64,000 nt of DNA. It comes from Gracilaria domingensis. Lineage: Eukaryota > Rhodophyta > Florideophyceae > Gracilariales > Gracilariaceae. The stretch lies in the NCBI GenBank assembly GCA_022539475.1, contig VCMS01000204.1, forward strand, positions 111,367-175,366, in the 5' to 3' direction. The translations under genes and the position numbers were made by a program. Positions 32,901-44,200 of the stretch are shown here, in pieces (position 1 is the stretch's first letter; every line of letters begins with the position of its first letter). The notes below the pieces were generated by a model. That model did no database searches. It saw only the letters and a list, made by a program, of their open reading frames with translations, and had not been told where the DNA came from.

Positions 32901-33053
32901 GACGGCCCAGCGGCCCTCACCAAATTTCTGCACGCCACAGCGAAGCGCCTCGACTTCCTGCGGGGTCCACTTGATGCGCTTCTGACGCTTGGCTTTGTTC
33001 TGACTGACATTGCCGACGCGGCGAGCAAGAGCGGCGCGGCGTCGGCAGATCAT
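29907..33053 (-). CDS. Telobox Myb/SANT-domain protein, 1,048 residues
   Basis: A single open frame starts at the ATG at 33,053 and ends at 29,907 without an intron. The N-terminus is basic (KAKRQKR), then a Myb domain at about residues 27-77 shows the three spaced tryptophans W29, W49 and W73. It also has the telobox signature VDLKDKWRN at 67-75, the recognition-helix motif of telomere-repeat-binding Myb proteins. An N-terminal telobox is the layout of plant SMH/TRB proteins, whereas animal and fungal telomere proteins carry it at the C-terminus. Residues from about 90 on are disordered-looking: rich in Ser, Pro, His, Gln, then acidic stretches (DDADDEHISH, EEEEDAEVED) and many Ser. No linker-histone domain or other fold is visible. 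It is expected to act in the nucleus on TTAGGG-like DNA. It is the only long intact non-transposon gene in the window; a noisy copy is at 41,271-44,700. Confidence 0.85.
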   Translation of the reverse strand: MICRRRAALARRVGNVSQNKAKRQKRIKWTPQEVEALRCGVQKFGEGRWAVILRENANLFNPVRISVDLKDKWRNLSKSHKTSDKPDNRVPSSPALQSTPTPSTPLASPPRVRSQPPHPIALRNTPRVSEKLAFPSLPALHVHRPQVHRSLLNPKRVTPELVSPMGDVRRNHSLPQTHPSDNLPVFGYHQMLRSRPVQEPSEAIRGSNLSGFYLHPSPAMTKHTPSESRPMSMPLRLEHRSLVTPSNASLLVGNGAAPQDTAFARSLEERTLPHVHHTLGPRADHRASEVMHHGSAVHPVPMSSPQHFDTVSQAYSSSALHISREPPVTTAGGHRSYAMHREERPPPVRILGAPIHPAHAYRHQPVAQHVVTDSNHFRSLHGLKERSVSEPTNEVYPVPNEESAAQDMNSRYSRFVSRESGSESQREVHVPRPNRHSLEEVVRNHRGNANHPQQSEQRNLRENELGSRGNPRNGMGQSLDDEMNLRSSNSENRFTHHQTEDDQDHYLRAPGHDGQFSSRQGDSDVHQRTSSPPHSRFSQEEEEDAEVEDMNRNSVEHSHIGMGDQQSALVHTGECIHNEDSMHQVEVPREVLDNDGDDADDEHISHPHTDPNPSNLYHGNDVDDDQLASHHPFGLVNPDVGHSDDGEARDDSHTLALSEPQQGIELQVRLEEESQDCYAPERPRSPSTDQEHQHQGQHFGTFSTRDEKIKSGQLGDIIESESGGHLLGASRDRGAPSGMQRTKEENQHTTNLKRSVENFTEHQSPENSTGHGAVYGGRDDDSGHPERRVLTGLYEKDSDVQQLDSNSRVRSIVGEINEMSAGGMHSNESEITRKGDFKEENDENGSEAHQGKATRGMLETGTIVNGRDGVRRGSPILQPSSAVSRAHSGNEEDPTLDMPNRASFEGQNDPVNTSSSDSSREMIPLVHSANSFKVMRIKSSTQRQEKMVIESQGATECKLQASMRNGHSVPIGCDKGVMRNRKAEIHQESYEDNSTTGGGGRHRVEAVASLANLLNPTSFDSGPRRSAYNRRQEGEGEEGGKEAHVRGK

Positions 33054-33979
33054 GAAGGACTGCGGAGATCAGCACCTGAGTCGGCAGCGGCGATCACCGC
33101 CAATAGTCAGCCAGAGGAGGCGTGGCGAGACGCCTCCGCGGTATGCGGTCCAAATGCCAGCATTTGCTAGGATTGGAAGAATGGTTGACCAACTGCAATT
33201 CGAATGTTTTGCCATTCGTAGTACATCTTACAGTATATTCAAATGCGTTTAAAATAAAAAAATGCTTACGCCGGTCAAAGCAGTGGATGCATTCCAATGG
33301 AAATGGTGCTTCACCATTCATACTTGCGAAACCATTTGAATAAACATATTGGATTATCAGTCAAACCATTCAAAGCATTCAAATAGAAACCATTTTTTGG
33401 CAGCGGCTTGTGGCTGCGTTGATAGCACTGCCATCACCGCAGCCACAAGCCGGCAGTGGTCGCGCCGGACGCGGTGCGCCGTTGAGGCGGCCCGTATGTG
33501 TAGCGAAGGCGAGACGTGCTGCCTTACGGGGTGGCCCCTATGTAGTGCACGGCACTGAATTGAAGCAAGTATGCGCTCGTGCGCTCCGTTCAATCCCTCC
33601 ACGGAGCAGCGCACGCAGCTTAAAGGTGAGCGCTCCCACCGCCGTGCCGTGTGCGCCGCGCCCCGCGAATTGTGGTTATTCTGATGACGCGCGACGGCGG
33701 TATTATTAGTATGGGCATTCGAGGCATTGAAATGATTTTGCATTATAAGGATATATCATTCAGATGAAGAATGCACTCAAATAGTTTGCGGGCCACACTA
33801 TTCAATGTAAGGAATCCAGTCGATTGTATTGTAGCGCTCATCCCTTGTTCAGTATGGACCATTCCAATGGTTCTGAAAGAGCGTTATTCAAATGGAGAAG
33901 ACCATTTTAATGAGTGCTGCTTCATAGTATTCCGTTGTTTTAATTAGTCAAGGAATCTTAGTTTCCAATTGCTAGAAAT
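33054..33979. promoter_or_regulatory. Upstream region of the Myb gene with repeated ATTCAAATG-type motifs
   Basis: No gene. AT-rich blocks at about 33,160-33,400 and 33,700-33,920 contain many variants of CATTC(A/C)AATG and its complement, for example CCATTCCAATGG near 33,860, ATTCAAATGG near 33,890 and ACCATTTGAATA near 33,332. Between them lies a GC-rich core (33,405-33,690) that opens with a 14-bp perfect hairpin. A promoter or a small insertion element are both possible. Confidence 0.4.
33405..33451. repeat. Perfect 14-bp hairpin
   Basis: GGCTTGTGGCTGCG (33,405-33,418) pairs with CGCAGCCACAAGCC (33,438-33,451), loop 19 nt. It lies at the left border of the GC-rich core upstream of the Myb gene. 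Confidence 0.85.
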
Positions 33980-34097
33980 NNNNNNNNNNNNNNNNNNNNN
34001 NNNNNNNNNNNNNNNNNNNNNNNNNNNNNNNNNNNNNNNNNNNNNNNNNNNNNNNNNNNNNNNNNNNNNNNNNNNNNNNNNNNNNNNNNNNNNNNNN
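33980..34097. other. Assembly gap, 118 N
   Basis: A run of 118 undetermined bases within the left arm. Frames that cross it are not meaningful. Confidence 1.
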
Positions 34098-35410
34098 GAG
34101 GCGAGGGAGAGGGGAACGTGGTGATGAGGTAGAAAGGGGGTAGAATTGGAGTGGGAGGGGGTCTGCAAGAAGAGAAGGGGTGCTGGTGCATCTGAGTCAG
34201 TTAGAGGTTGGAGACTCACAGATCGAGAGTGGGGCGGGAGAGGGTGACAGGGAGATGCGTTTGTGGGGAAATTGAAGGCGAGGGTGGGGGATGTTGGGGT
34301 TGGTGATGAAGGGAGCAACTGGACGATGAATTGTGGAGATTGTAACGGAAATGTGGCGGTGTGGTGCTGAGTGGGGGTGGTAGTGGTGTTTCGGTTGAGG
34401 CGATTTCGAGCTTGCGGATTTCGTTGTCGGTATTTGGGAGTGGGATGAGAAATCATGTGTGAGTGGTATGGAGTGTGCGGATAGGGAGGTTTGGGAGAGG
34501 TGCGGGAGGAGAATAGGGTTCTGACGAAGTTGGACGTGCTGGAGAAGGAGGGTGAAGGAGCTGTGCAAGAGGCAAAGATTGGTGGAAGAGGAAGGGTGAC
34601 AGGAGGTCGTGGAGGGAAAGACGGAAAGGGAGTGTGGGGAAGGGTGGGAGTGCAGGAAGGGGTTCCTGTGACACCCTGAAGACAAAAAGGGTGTGGGGGT
34701 GTGGGGATGGGAAGAGCCGTCTGAAGAAGAGGCGTAGGAGAGTGAAGAAGGTGGGTGGAGCTGGAGGCGCACGGTGCGGAGGGGGTGGGAGCTACCGGTG
34801 GTGACCTGGGTTTAAGGAGTGCGGCGGAGGTAGCGCGCGGACTGGCCGAAGGGGAATTTCTGAGTGGGACAGGAGGAGAGGAAAGCGAGTGGGAGGGATT
34901 TGAAAGCCGTTTTGGGGGCGGAGCGGGTCATAGAGGCGAGAAGGGGAGGAGCTTGGTGGCCACGCTGACTTTCTACAAAAAGTGACGCGTGATGGGCGAG
35001 GAAAATGGGTAGGAGATAGACGGGGGTGGTGTGGACTTGGGAAGAAGTCGATGGGATGATTGAAGGTGGGATGACAGTTGCGATTTGGACATTGCACATG
35101 GGAGTAATTGAAGACGCAAACTAAGCACGAGTGCAGTTTTGAGTAGAGGGCGCGGGAAAAGAGTGAATGGGGTGGCGGCGAAGTATTAAGAACCTCTACA
35201 ACAACTAGGGGACTGCCCAAGCGAGTAAACCTGGCGCGAAACTGGAATTTAATATTCAATTTCTTACTTGTTTTGAGTGCCCGCCTCTGCTAGCGGGCTG
35301 GGGGGTGTGTAACCCGTGGCTGCGCGTGGGCCCAAATAGGCCTCGCCACAACTAGCTTAGTTTCCAACAACAGCGAACAGGACTGATATTCGATTTCACT
35401 TTGCAGAAAC
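34098..35410. other. Purine-rich inner end of the left arm; no gene
   Basis: From 34,098 to about 35,000 the plus strand is very rich in G and A, so the minus strand gives only Ser/Pro/His-rich low-complexity frames. The outer part (about 34,870-35,410) matches 38,618-39,130 in reverse complement. The part nearest the gap does not match the other arm. Confidence 0.55.
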
Positions 35411-38400
35411 ATCAGAGGGGAGAGATCGGAAGCTGTCAGGGGGGGCGTTCGACGGTTGGTGGCGGAGTTTGAGTGAGTTTAGGAGATGCAAGGTGAAAGT
35501 TTGTGAAGGGGGCGGCTCGAAGGAGAAGATTAAATATAGGGAGTGAGCAGTTGAGAGGAGTGATGTTGTGAAGAAGGAGGGTAGATTTAGAAAGGACATT
35601 TTTTTTTTTTTTTGTAGATGCGAGAGTGAGCACGTGGAGTGGACGAAGTTCCTGCGCTTCGTTCTCCTTGAGGTTCCTTGCAACCCGTGGTCTATGGGAG
35701 GAGGAGAGCAGAACTCCTGCCCTCGAAGAAGTACGCGGTCATCTGCTTTTTTTGGTTTGCAAAGGTGTGTGAGAGCGGTTCCGCTCTGCTGAGAGTAGGT
35801 TGGTAGAGGTTGAGTTTGAACGTAAAGAGGGAGACACGGTGGCAGGGTTTGCTTGGCTTTGTGCCATGAAGTAGCTGCGAGAATTCCCTTGGGGCTTCGG
35901 GGATGTCAGAGCTATGTAGTTGAGATGACTGGGATTGGCATTGACGTAAAGGACTCTTTGGCGTTCGCGGAAGGGCAGAGAGACCCTTCAGACCGATGAT
36001 GCGCGAGAGGTTTGATGGATGTTTCGTAGGGACTCCTGGACGAGGCTGCAAATGCGCACTAGGGGGGTCACTGCGTGTGGGTTTGAGGGAGCGGCTTCCA
36101 GAGGGGAATCTAGTGTCAGTGGAGGAACGGAGGTCGGGAGTGAAGGATGTGGTATGTATTGCCGAGCGCGGAGTGGGTTTCTGCGTGATGCACTTTGCTG
36201 GCGGAAGGAGTCATGAAATTGAGGAGGGTGATGTGAAAAGGATACGGTAACAGAGAACTTTTCGAAAAAGGTGGAAGACTTTGTCTGAATATAGTGAAGA
36301 GGGCGAGTGGAACGAGTCTGTGCCGGTGATACTGGATCGTGGCAGATGACGTCGGGGTCCGGAGAATGATGATATGCGCTCTGGATAGTTCGGGACGACA
36401 TGGCGGCCGAGTTCCTGAGCATAGGGTGTGCGATTGGCGGTAGTTCTTTGTTCTTGTTGTTTGGACTGGATGAAAGAGGAGTTGTGTCGGATGCGAGAAC
36501 GAAGTTTGTTGTAGGAGAACCCTGAAACTGGGGTCCTGAGGTAGAGGGTGGCGGAGACGGTTTTATCGGTTTTTGTCATGGATGGATGGTTGGGTGCCTG
36601 CGAGCTCGACCTGTCTTCTTCGAGAGACGTTTGGCATGGGCAGCTTCTCAGACCATTCGCACGCGAGTGATCTGGAGGTTCGTGGCCAGAGCGCGAAGAG
36701 CGGAAGTGGATTGCTTGAGAATCGTGGATTGAGGCTGCTCCAGCAGACGTTCTCCGACGTTCATTGTGCGCGAGTGGCAAGGATATGTAGGTGAACGAGG
36801 TTATGGATGTGGTCTTCTGTGAGGGTGGAGAGGGAGAAGAGCGTTACGAGGTGAGCCTGTGGAAGGGGACTGGGAGGCGAGCTGTCGAATCATAATATTT
36901 GCGGTATCATGCCACCTCCTTCCCGTTTCTTTTAAAAATCTGGTTTTAAAACCAATTTTCTGACCTATGAGTCTCAGACTTGTCTCTGGCAAGTGCTTGT
37001 GATGTAGGAACAAGTGTGAGGCGTCATGGTACAACAGTCGTCGATCGTAGAGGCACAAGTGAGTGTTTTGGGAGAAAAGCGCGAGCGGCACGAGTTGAGA
37101 GAAACGGCGCTTTGTTCAAGGGAGGAGTGTCGAAAGAGCTTCTTGTCGGTGAGTACGATGCGCACTCTCCTTTATGCTCTTTCTGTGGTCCTGTTACAGG
37201 GTTGCGCGAGAGGCACGGGAAAAGTTTTTTTTTGTTGGTACTGGAAGACCGGAGAGCCAGCGCATGCTATGCCTATTTGCAAGTCTGCGCAGTACTCTAT
37301 GGAATCGAAATTCATGCTGAGCGCCATAGTCGGCTGGAGTTTTTTCAAATGCACGTTCTGTAGCACTACTACCGCTGGTTTAATATGCTTCACGGTAAGA
37401 AGGAGAATGATGCCCTGTAATCAAAAATAATGTTCATATAAGTCGAGGTACTCGAAGTGACATAAATATTGCAATGTGGCTTCGAAGTGCTTGCTTAAAG
37501 AGGAATACTTTTACAAACAAGAAGACCTTAAAAAGGTTTTGCAAAGAGAAACTTTTGACGTGCAATTCGAATAGTAGTTGGTCAACAAATGTGGAAGAAA
37601 GAGGTTTTGCACAAATTTAAGAGTGTTTATCTGGATGAAATTCTTGGATGCAACTATTGTATATGGAATCTAGAAATCATCTCATGTATATAGCAAACGG
37701 AGGTTTTGGAGAAAGAGCGGAGGTGGTTAAAAAGAGCCATAGTTAGCAGATGCGCGACCTTTGCTTACTGTGCCTAAATGAGTGAGAGAACCCAAATAGC
37801 TGATGCTTTGCATTTTACGCAAGATACTTTGCTGCAGGAGGTATCCGAAAATCATCAGGTCCTGGAGTGTTCAGTGAAGAATTATATTTGTTCTAAATCG
37901 AAAGACGCAACTTACGCGGATGGACCTCATCACGTCCTTCAAAAAACTTGTTCCTTCCAGTATTGTAACAAATACCTTTGCGACATTGCGCTTTTATTTC
38001 ATTGACAGTGCAAAACACGTTTTTCCAGTAGAGATCACAAAACAAAAGTCCAAAGTTCTTAAAAGGAAACCAAGATGATATTTTCTTCACGTCTCTCAAA
38101 AAAACGAAAAACTGATAAAGAAAGCGTGTGGGAAATTTGAAAAAGAGATAACAGATGTTGGCCATTAAGAGAAGAACATATATTCAACTTGCTCGCGCCA
38201 ATATAAGAACATTTATAGAGTGACTGGTTTCCACCTTCAGTAAGGCATTGCTCAATTTGAAAAATCGATGTATACATAAACAAATGATATGCACGTGGAA
38301 CTTGAAATTAGGGAGGTGCATCTTCCTAGAGAGCCTGTCAACTGTTGGTCATTTAAACCATAATTGGTAACCCGTAGGAGGATGTGAATGTGCAAATGCG

Positions 38401-38617
38401 CGGACTGGGTGTTGTGTGCCACGTGGAGGTGGAATGACTAGTGCACTTTTTTCAGTAATTGGGAATTATTTTAGCTTGTCTTAATTTTAAAAACACTCTG
38501 AAGTGGGATTGCGTACGTGTAATAACTCTCCGCACGAGTGTGCACGTAACTAGCTGTAATCAGCAGAACCGACTATGCAGTCTTGGATCTCTTTGTGGGT
38601 GCAATTCTCATCGTCTG
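35411..38617. other. Unique spacer between the arms; no firm gene
   Basis: The sequence has no counterpart in the window. Minus-strand frames at 36,780-36,211, 36,422-35,988 and 36,051-35,692 are Ser/Pro/Arg-rich and could be a small disordered protein or chance. A run of 15 T lies at 35,599-35,613. From about 37,430 to 38,500 the DNA is AT-rich with no frame of note. Confidence 0.4.
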
Positions 38618-39129
38618 TGTTCTGCAAGTGGAATTAGTCCTGTTCGCGTTTGGAAGACTAAGCTCTATTTTGGGGCTATTTTGGGGGCGGCGAGAGCGGG
38701 TAGTCAGGCCTGGCACTGCAAAAATTTAAGAAATTTTGGAATATTAAATTACATTTTCGCGCAGTTTAGTTCTTGGGTCCCCTAGTTTTTGTAGAGGTGT
38801 TCTACTTCGCGCAACCACCCCATTCCTCTTTTCGCGACCGCTCTCTTCAAAACTGCACTCGTGCTAGCTTGGCGCTGTCTTCCATTTTCTCCCATGTTTT
38901 GCAATGCCAACTGCACTCATCCACCTCAGATCATCCCATCACTTCTCTCCAGTCCACACCACCGTCCGCTATTTACCGCGCATTTCTCGCCATACCACGG
39001 CGTTCCATCCTCATCTCCGTCTCAGCAAAAACGTCATTTTTTAAGAAAAGTCAGGTAGGCAACCCTCCCTTCTCGTATACCCGTCTCGCCCCAAAACGGC
39101 TTCAATCCCTCCCCCATCCTTCTCTCGGC

Positions 39130-40200
39130 TCTCGCAGTTGAAATCTGGGCCGCTCAGTTCGCCATTGGGCTCGATGCCTCGTAGCTTGAGCCGAATCCAG
39201 TCAATGACAGGAGGGCCTCGTATTGCATATCCTGGGCAACACTTTCAGCAGCTTCCTTTCTCCTTGACGCTTTTCTCCAAAAGACCTCTTCTAGTCTCGC
39301 ATAAACGCTACGCAAATATCGCCTTCGTTGGTCAAACATGGCCGTGCTCTGTCGCCACGAAACCCGCAAACGCCGCTGTGTTCGTTGGGCGTATTGGAAA
39401 TGAGTGTGAGGCTCTCACTGAGATCGAAGAAGTCAATACGATACACTGCAGAGCGAAAAGAGGTGCTGAGGCTGTGCGGAACTTCTAACCTTGTCGCATC
39501 GCGCTTTTGTGTCACCTCGGTCATCCCTTGGCTATCTTATTCTAGTTCTGCGCTGTGGACGCTTCTTTCGTTGAGAGAGCTTCGCATCTTGTTTACTGAG
39601 TGTTGTGTCTCGACAATTATGCGCTCCTTTAATTGCATTAAGAGAGTGTTTTTAACTGAGCGGTTGGCGCTGTCGACCTGGAGGACTGATTGTGATTTAC
39701 TACTTCTTTCTTGTGATGTGTTAAGAAACCCGTATAGCCTGTAGGTAGCGTCATGCTTTTTACATAGTAGCCATAGAGTTGTCCAGCTCTCGCTGCACCG
39801 GCTTGCTCGAGAAGTATCAGAAAGAATGCTAAATTGCAGCAACGGCGCGTTCTTGCTCAGAAAGTGTTTTGAGCATTCCGCAGAGTACTTTGGCGTTGGA
39901 AGCTGGCAGCAGCATGTCAAACACTAACATTTACTGAGAAAGGCCTCTTGCCGAGAAAAGCTGCACAAGCGCGCTTAGAGTGTCGCGCCCCGCTGCATTC
40001 GGCGGCGCCATCTGGCCTGCCATCGCGTGCGCGCCTAAGCGGGCAAGAGACTGCGGCATGAAGGCGCACGCGGTATGGATTGACCATGCTGATGGAAGGA
40101 CTCAAGAGAGAGCGGGGGGGGTCTGCTGCGCACTGGCGAAGTGGGGGACGTGACGTCTGGTATTTGCGCAAGGCTATTATACAGCAGTAGCGGGGCCCCA
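39130..40200. other. Right-arm-only segment; no gene seen
   Basis: It lies opposite the N gap and the purine-rich stretch of the left arm but does not match the sequenced part. Several overlapping frames of about 100-140 codons occur on both strands without domains. It may correspond to what the gap at 33,980 hides, or be an insertion. Confidence 0.4.
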
Positions 40201-41270
40201 GCATTTCTTAAGCATTTGGGAAGAATGATTCGCTTGACGGGGATTCAAGACAAGCGAATACTAGAGACAGCAACATGCATTAAATGGTCTTCGTCCATTT
40301 GAATAGAGCGCTCTTGAACCAATTGGAATGGGTCCATAAGCTTGAAGCAAGGGGTGATGAGCGCTACAAAGTACAGATCGACTGGGTTCCTTACATTGAA
40401 TTAGTGTGGCCGCGCAAACTATTGTTGAGGTGCATTCTGCATCTGAATGATATAGTCGCTTATAATGGCCAAAAGTCATTTCAATTGGCCTTGTTCGGAA
40501 TGCGCATACATAATAATATGCCGAGGGTTGGCGGGCTGTAGCGCGCATCAGAATATACACAATTCGGCGGGGCGCGGCGCCACGGGCATCGGCGGTGGGG
40601 CGCTGCACCTTTAAGCTGCGTGCGCTTGTCTCCGTGGAGGATTGGAAAGCGGAGCGCACGCGGAGCGCATACTTGGCTTCTAATTCAGGTGCCGTGCATT
40701 ACATAGGTAGGGCCACGCCCGTAAGAGCCACGTCTCGCGTCGGCTAAACACATGACGCGGCCGACTCGATACCGGCGCAACGCGCGTCGACGGGCGCGAC
40801 CACTGCCGGCTTGTGGCTGCGGTGTGATGGGCAGTGCTGAAGTCCACGCTCGAGACAAGCGGTGCCAAAAGATAATGGTTTCTATTTGACTGCTTTGAAT
40901 GGTTTGACGATAATTGACTCATATGTTAATTTTCCGAGAATGGTTTTCGCAAAGTATGAATTGGGTGAAGCACCATTTCCTTGGATATGTGCGTCCACGT
41001 GCTTTGACGCGGGGCGTAGAGCATTTTTTGAGTTTTAAACGGTCTTGCTCTTTGGCAATATACTGTAAGATGCTAATACGAAATGGCAAAATCGAAGATT
41101 GCAGTTGGTACAAGGCCATTTTCTGTTCGGAATGCGAGGGCAAATGCTGTGCAATTGGAGCGGCATAGCGCGAGGGGTCTCGCGCGCAAGCCTTCGTGCT
41201 GGCTGTGACTATTGGGCGGTGATCGCCGCTGGCTGGACTGCAGGTGCTGAATCTTCCGCAGTCGCCTTGC

Positions 41271-44200
41271 ATGATGCTGCCGACGGCCGCGGCCGCTCTT
41301 GTGTTCGCGCGCGTCGGAATGAGTCAGTCCAGAAAGCAGGCCTGAAGCGTCAGTATGAGCGGCATGTCAAGGGGACGCGCGTCCGGCAGGAAGTCGAGGG
41401 CTGCTTCGCTGTGAGCGTGCTGAGGAAATTGTGGTGAGGTGGCCGATGGCGTCATACTGCGTAGAGGGAATGCCAACGCTTTGCTCAGAGCCCGGTACCG
41501 GAATCAGGCGGTAGAGCCAGCAAGGATAATGCGTGGCAATCTGTCCAGAATGACACGCAAGACTTCGAGAGCGAAGCCGGAAACCGTTGTTGCTTCTTCG
41601 CGGCCTGGGCATTCAATCTGACTCCGGACGGGCCTTCCACTCCCTTTAGCGCTCACCTGGTGCTCGCGCGTCGTTCACACCCGCTGCATCACAATCGCCA
41701 TTGCGTTGAGAGCCCGCCATCGGTTTTCTGAAAGGAGCGCGCTTTTGCCAGTTGGTCCGGCCCCAGTCACTCGCCTCAGTGCACAGGTTCTCGTGATCTG
41801 TAATAGTCTGTAGTTACCCCTGAGCTTGTGTCCCAAATGGGTGACGTAAGAGGACCAATAGCCCTTCACAAACTCACCCTTCCGGAAATCTCCCAGTGTT
41901 TGGCTATCACCAGATGCTTTCGATCTAGGCCTGTTCAAGAGCCGAGCGAAGCTATCCGCGGTTCAACCTGTCCGGCCTGTGGATTGTGCCTAACCCGTCC
42001 CCGCAATAAACCAGGCACACCCCTTCGGAATCAAGACCTATTGTCTCTGCCACTTCGGTTGGAAACTATAGATCTTTGGTCATCGGCTGAGCAATGCTTC
42101 GTTGCTTGTTGGCAATGGGTGCTGGGCAGCGCACAAGATCAGCCGGCGTTGGCCAAGATTCTCTTCGCGAAGAAGGAAGCTTTACCGTCGATGTCCACCG
42201 GGGTGGGGGTGCGGTGGGGGTTGGCGAGGGGTGGTTTGGTGTGTGGGTGGGGGGGTGGGAGGGGTGGGCGACACCGCGATGGCCTCGAGCTGGATCATCG
42301 GGCTGTCAGAAGTTCATTGGGCATCGATGTGGAAGCGCGTGACAGAGTCCTGTACAGCAATGTCAAGATGCACGCGGGCATTTGGATATGCCGTTTCCTC
42401 AGGCATTCTCAGTCCTCCGCTATGCATTGAGTATCTCTGCGAACTGCATCCGGTTGACAACGGCAGGAGGTCTCGCTCCTATGGGTGACGCTGAGGCAGC
42501 GTGAGATGATAAGGACGCCAGCCGCCAGTAGAGGGATTGCCTTGGAAGGCGCGCCGATTTGCATCCGGCACATTGCGTACCGATGCATCAGCGCTGGGCA
42601 GCAAGACATGTCGTGTCGACACGATTCAACCATTTTCGTTCGCTCTCATGCTTGACAGGAGCGCACGTGTTCAGTGGAACCTACAAATGAGGGTGTGTGC
42701 GCCTGTTTCCGAAAGAGGAAGCGATGCACGATTATGGAATTCTCGGTCGTACTGGATGGCTCCTGGCTTTGTCTCGAAGGGAGAAGCCCACGCTTCAGAG
42801 AAGCCGAGCGAGAAGATGTCGAGCCTAATCGTACATTTCACTGAGAGAGGTGGTTCGTAAACGACAGAGTAACGCCAAATCGCCAACAGCAGTCCGAACA
42901 ACGCAATGTGCGAGAGAATGCAATTAGCTCTGGGGCGGAACCCGCGAAAATGGTATGGGTTAATCCTCGTGATGACGAAGAGTGAATCGCGTACGTCAAA
43001 CTCAGAAAGAACCGGTTTAACTTGAGCCCAGAACTGAGGATGACGAGATCATTAATTTGCGCGCACCGTGGACATGATGGGCAATTTTTCAGTTCAAGAC
43101 AGGGCGATAGTGAGTGTGGGCACAGCGCACCAGTTCTCCTCCGCAGTAAGCCGTTTTAGGCAGGAAGAAGAAGAAGATGCAGAAGTGATGGAGGATTATG
43201 AATCGCAACAGGTTGTGGAACCCAGTCACATTGGCGAAGGGAGATCAACAATGGCCCTTGTTCACGACAGGGGAGTGCATCATAATGAAAGACTCAATGC
43301 ACCAAGTAAAGTGCCTCGTGAGGTGTTGACAATGATGGAGATGACGCGGATGACGAAAACATATCAGTCATCCCCCACACTGACCCCCAACTCCGTCAAA
43401 TTTGTATCAATGGAAATGTGTTGAGGATGATCAGTTGGCTTCATATCCTTTCGGCCATAGGTCTTCCCGTGTCTGGTCTCGGGACGAATGCGGCACGTCG
43501 ATAGTCTGAGTTTGGCACTTTCAGAGCCTCGCAGGGGATTTGAGTTGCAAGTTCGACTTGGAAGGAAGAAATACACCAGGATTGTTGACGCGCCGCGGAG
43601 CCCCCGAGTACCCTCACGGATCAGGAACATCAGCACAGGAAGCATTTTCGGGTTTTTCTCCGCGCACGTGAAGATAGGGGCGGTCAGACTTGGCGATATT
43701 ATGGAAGCAAGAGCGGGGGAAATTCTGGGTGCGAGTAAGAGACCGTGGGGCCTAGTGGTATGGCAACCGACGAAGGAAGAGATACATACCACCAATTTTG
43801 AAAGGTCATAGAATTCCTGAGCATATCTCGTCCTGGCGGGATGGTGCGTTTTGGGGCGTGGCGATGACGTGGGCCCGCGGCACGCGGTGTTAGCTGTCTA
43901 TGGGTGTAGAGATTTTCTGCTGGTTCGGGCCAGCTTGACTCAATGGTCGGTGCGCATGTTGGTAGAGCGATTGTGTCACTGGGGTTGCCTACAGTGAAGC
44001 GAGATTTACCGAAAGTGGCGATGGTCAAGAGAGGAGAGACGACGAGAACGGAAGCGAGCGCAGTCAAGGAAAGGTACTCGAGAGGGAGAAATGCTCGAAA
44101 CTGGAACTATTGTGAATGGCAGGGAGCGGGGAGAATGAGGTTCAACGCGATATTAGCAGAGCCCTCCAGTGTCGTTGTCGAAGAGCACGAGCAGGGGAAC

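Larger units (their letters stand above)
22236..35410. repeat. Left arm of giant inverted repeat (~13.2 kb)
   Basis: The whole interval recurs in reverse complement at 38,618-52,753. Matched landmarks include 22,240/52,750, 24,330/50,690, 26,550/48,340, 27,655/47,160, 32,560/41,835, 33,340/40,960 and 35,380/38,640. The order is fully conserved. This arm has the intact Myb frame and clean palindromes, so it is the more accurate copy. It contains an N gap at 33,980-34,097. Confidence 0.9.

Noticed and set aside
35692-36780. Minus-strand Ser/Pro/Arg-rich gene in the spacer
   Set aside because: Three overlapping frames all look equally plausible, which points to composition rather than coding; kept only as a note.
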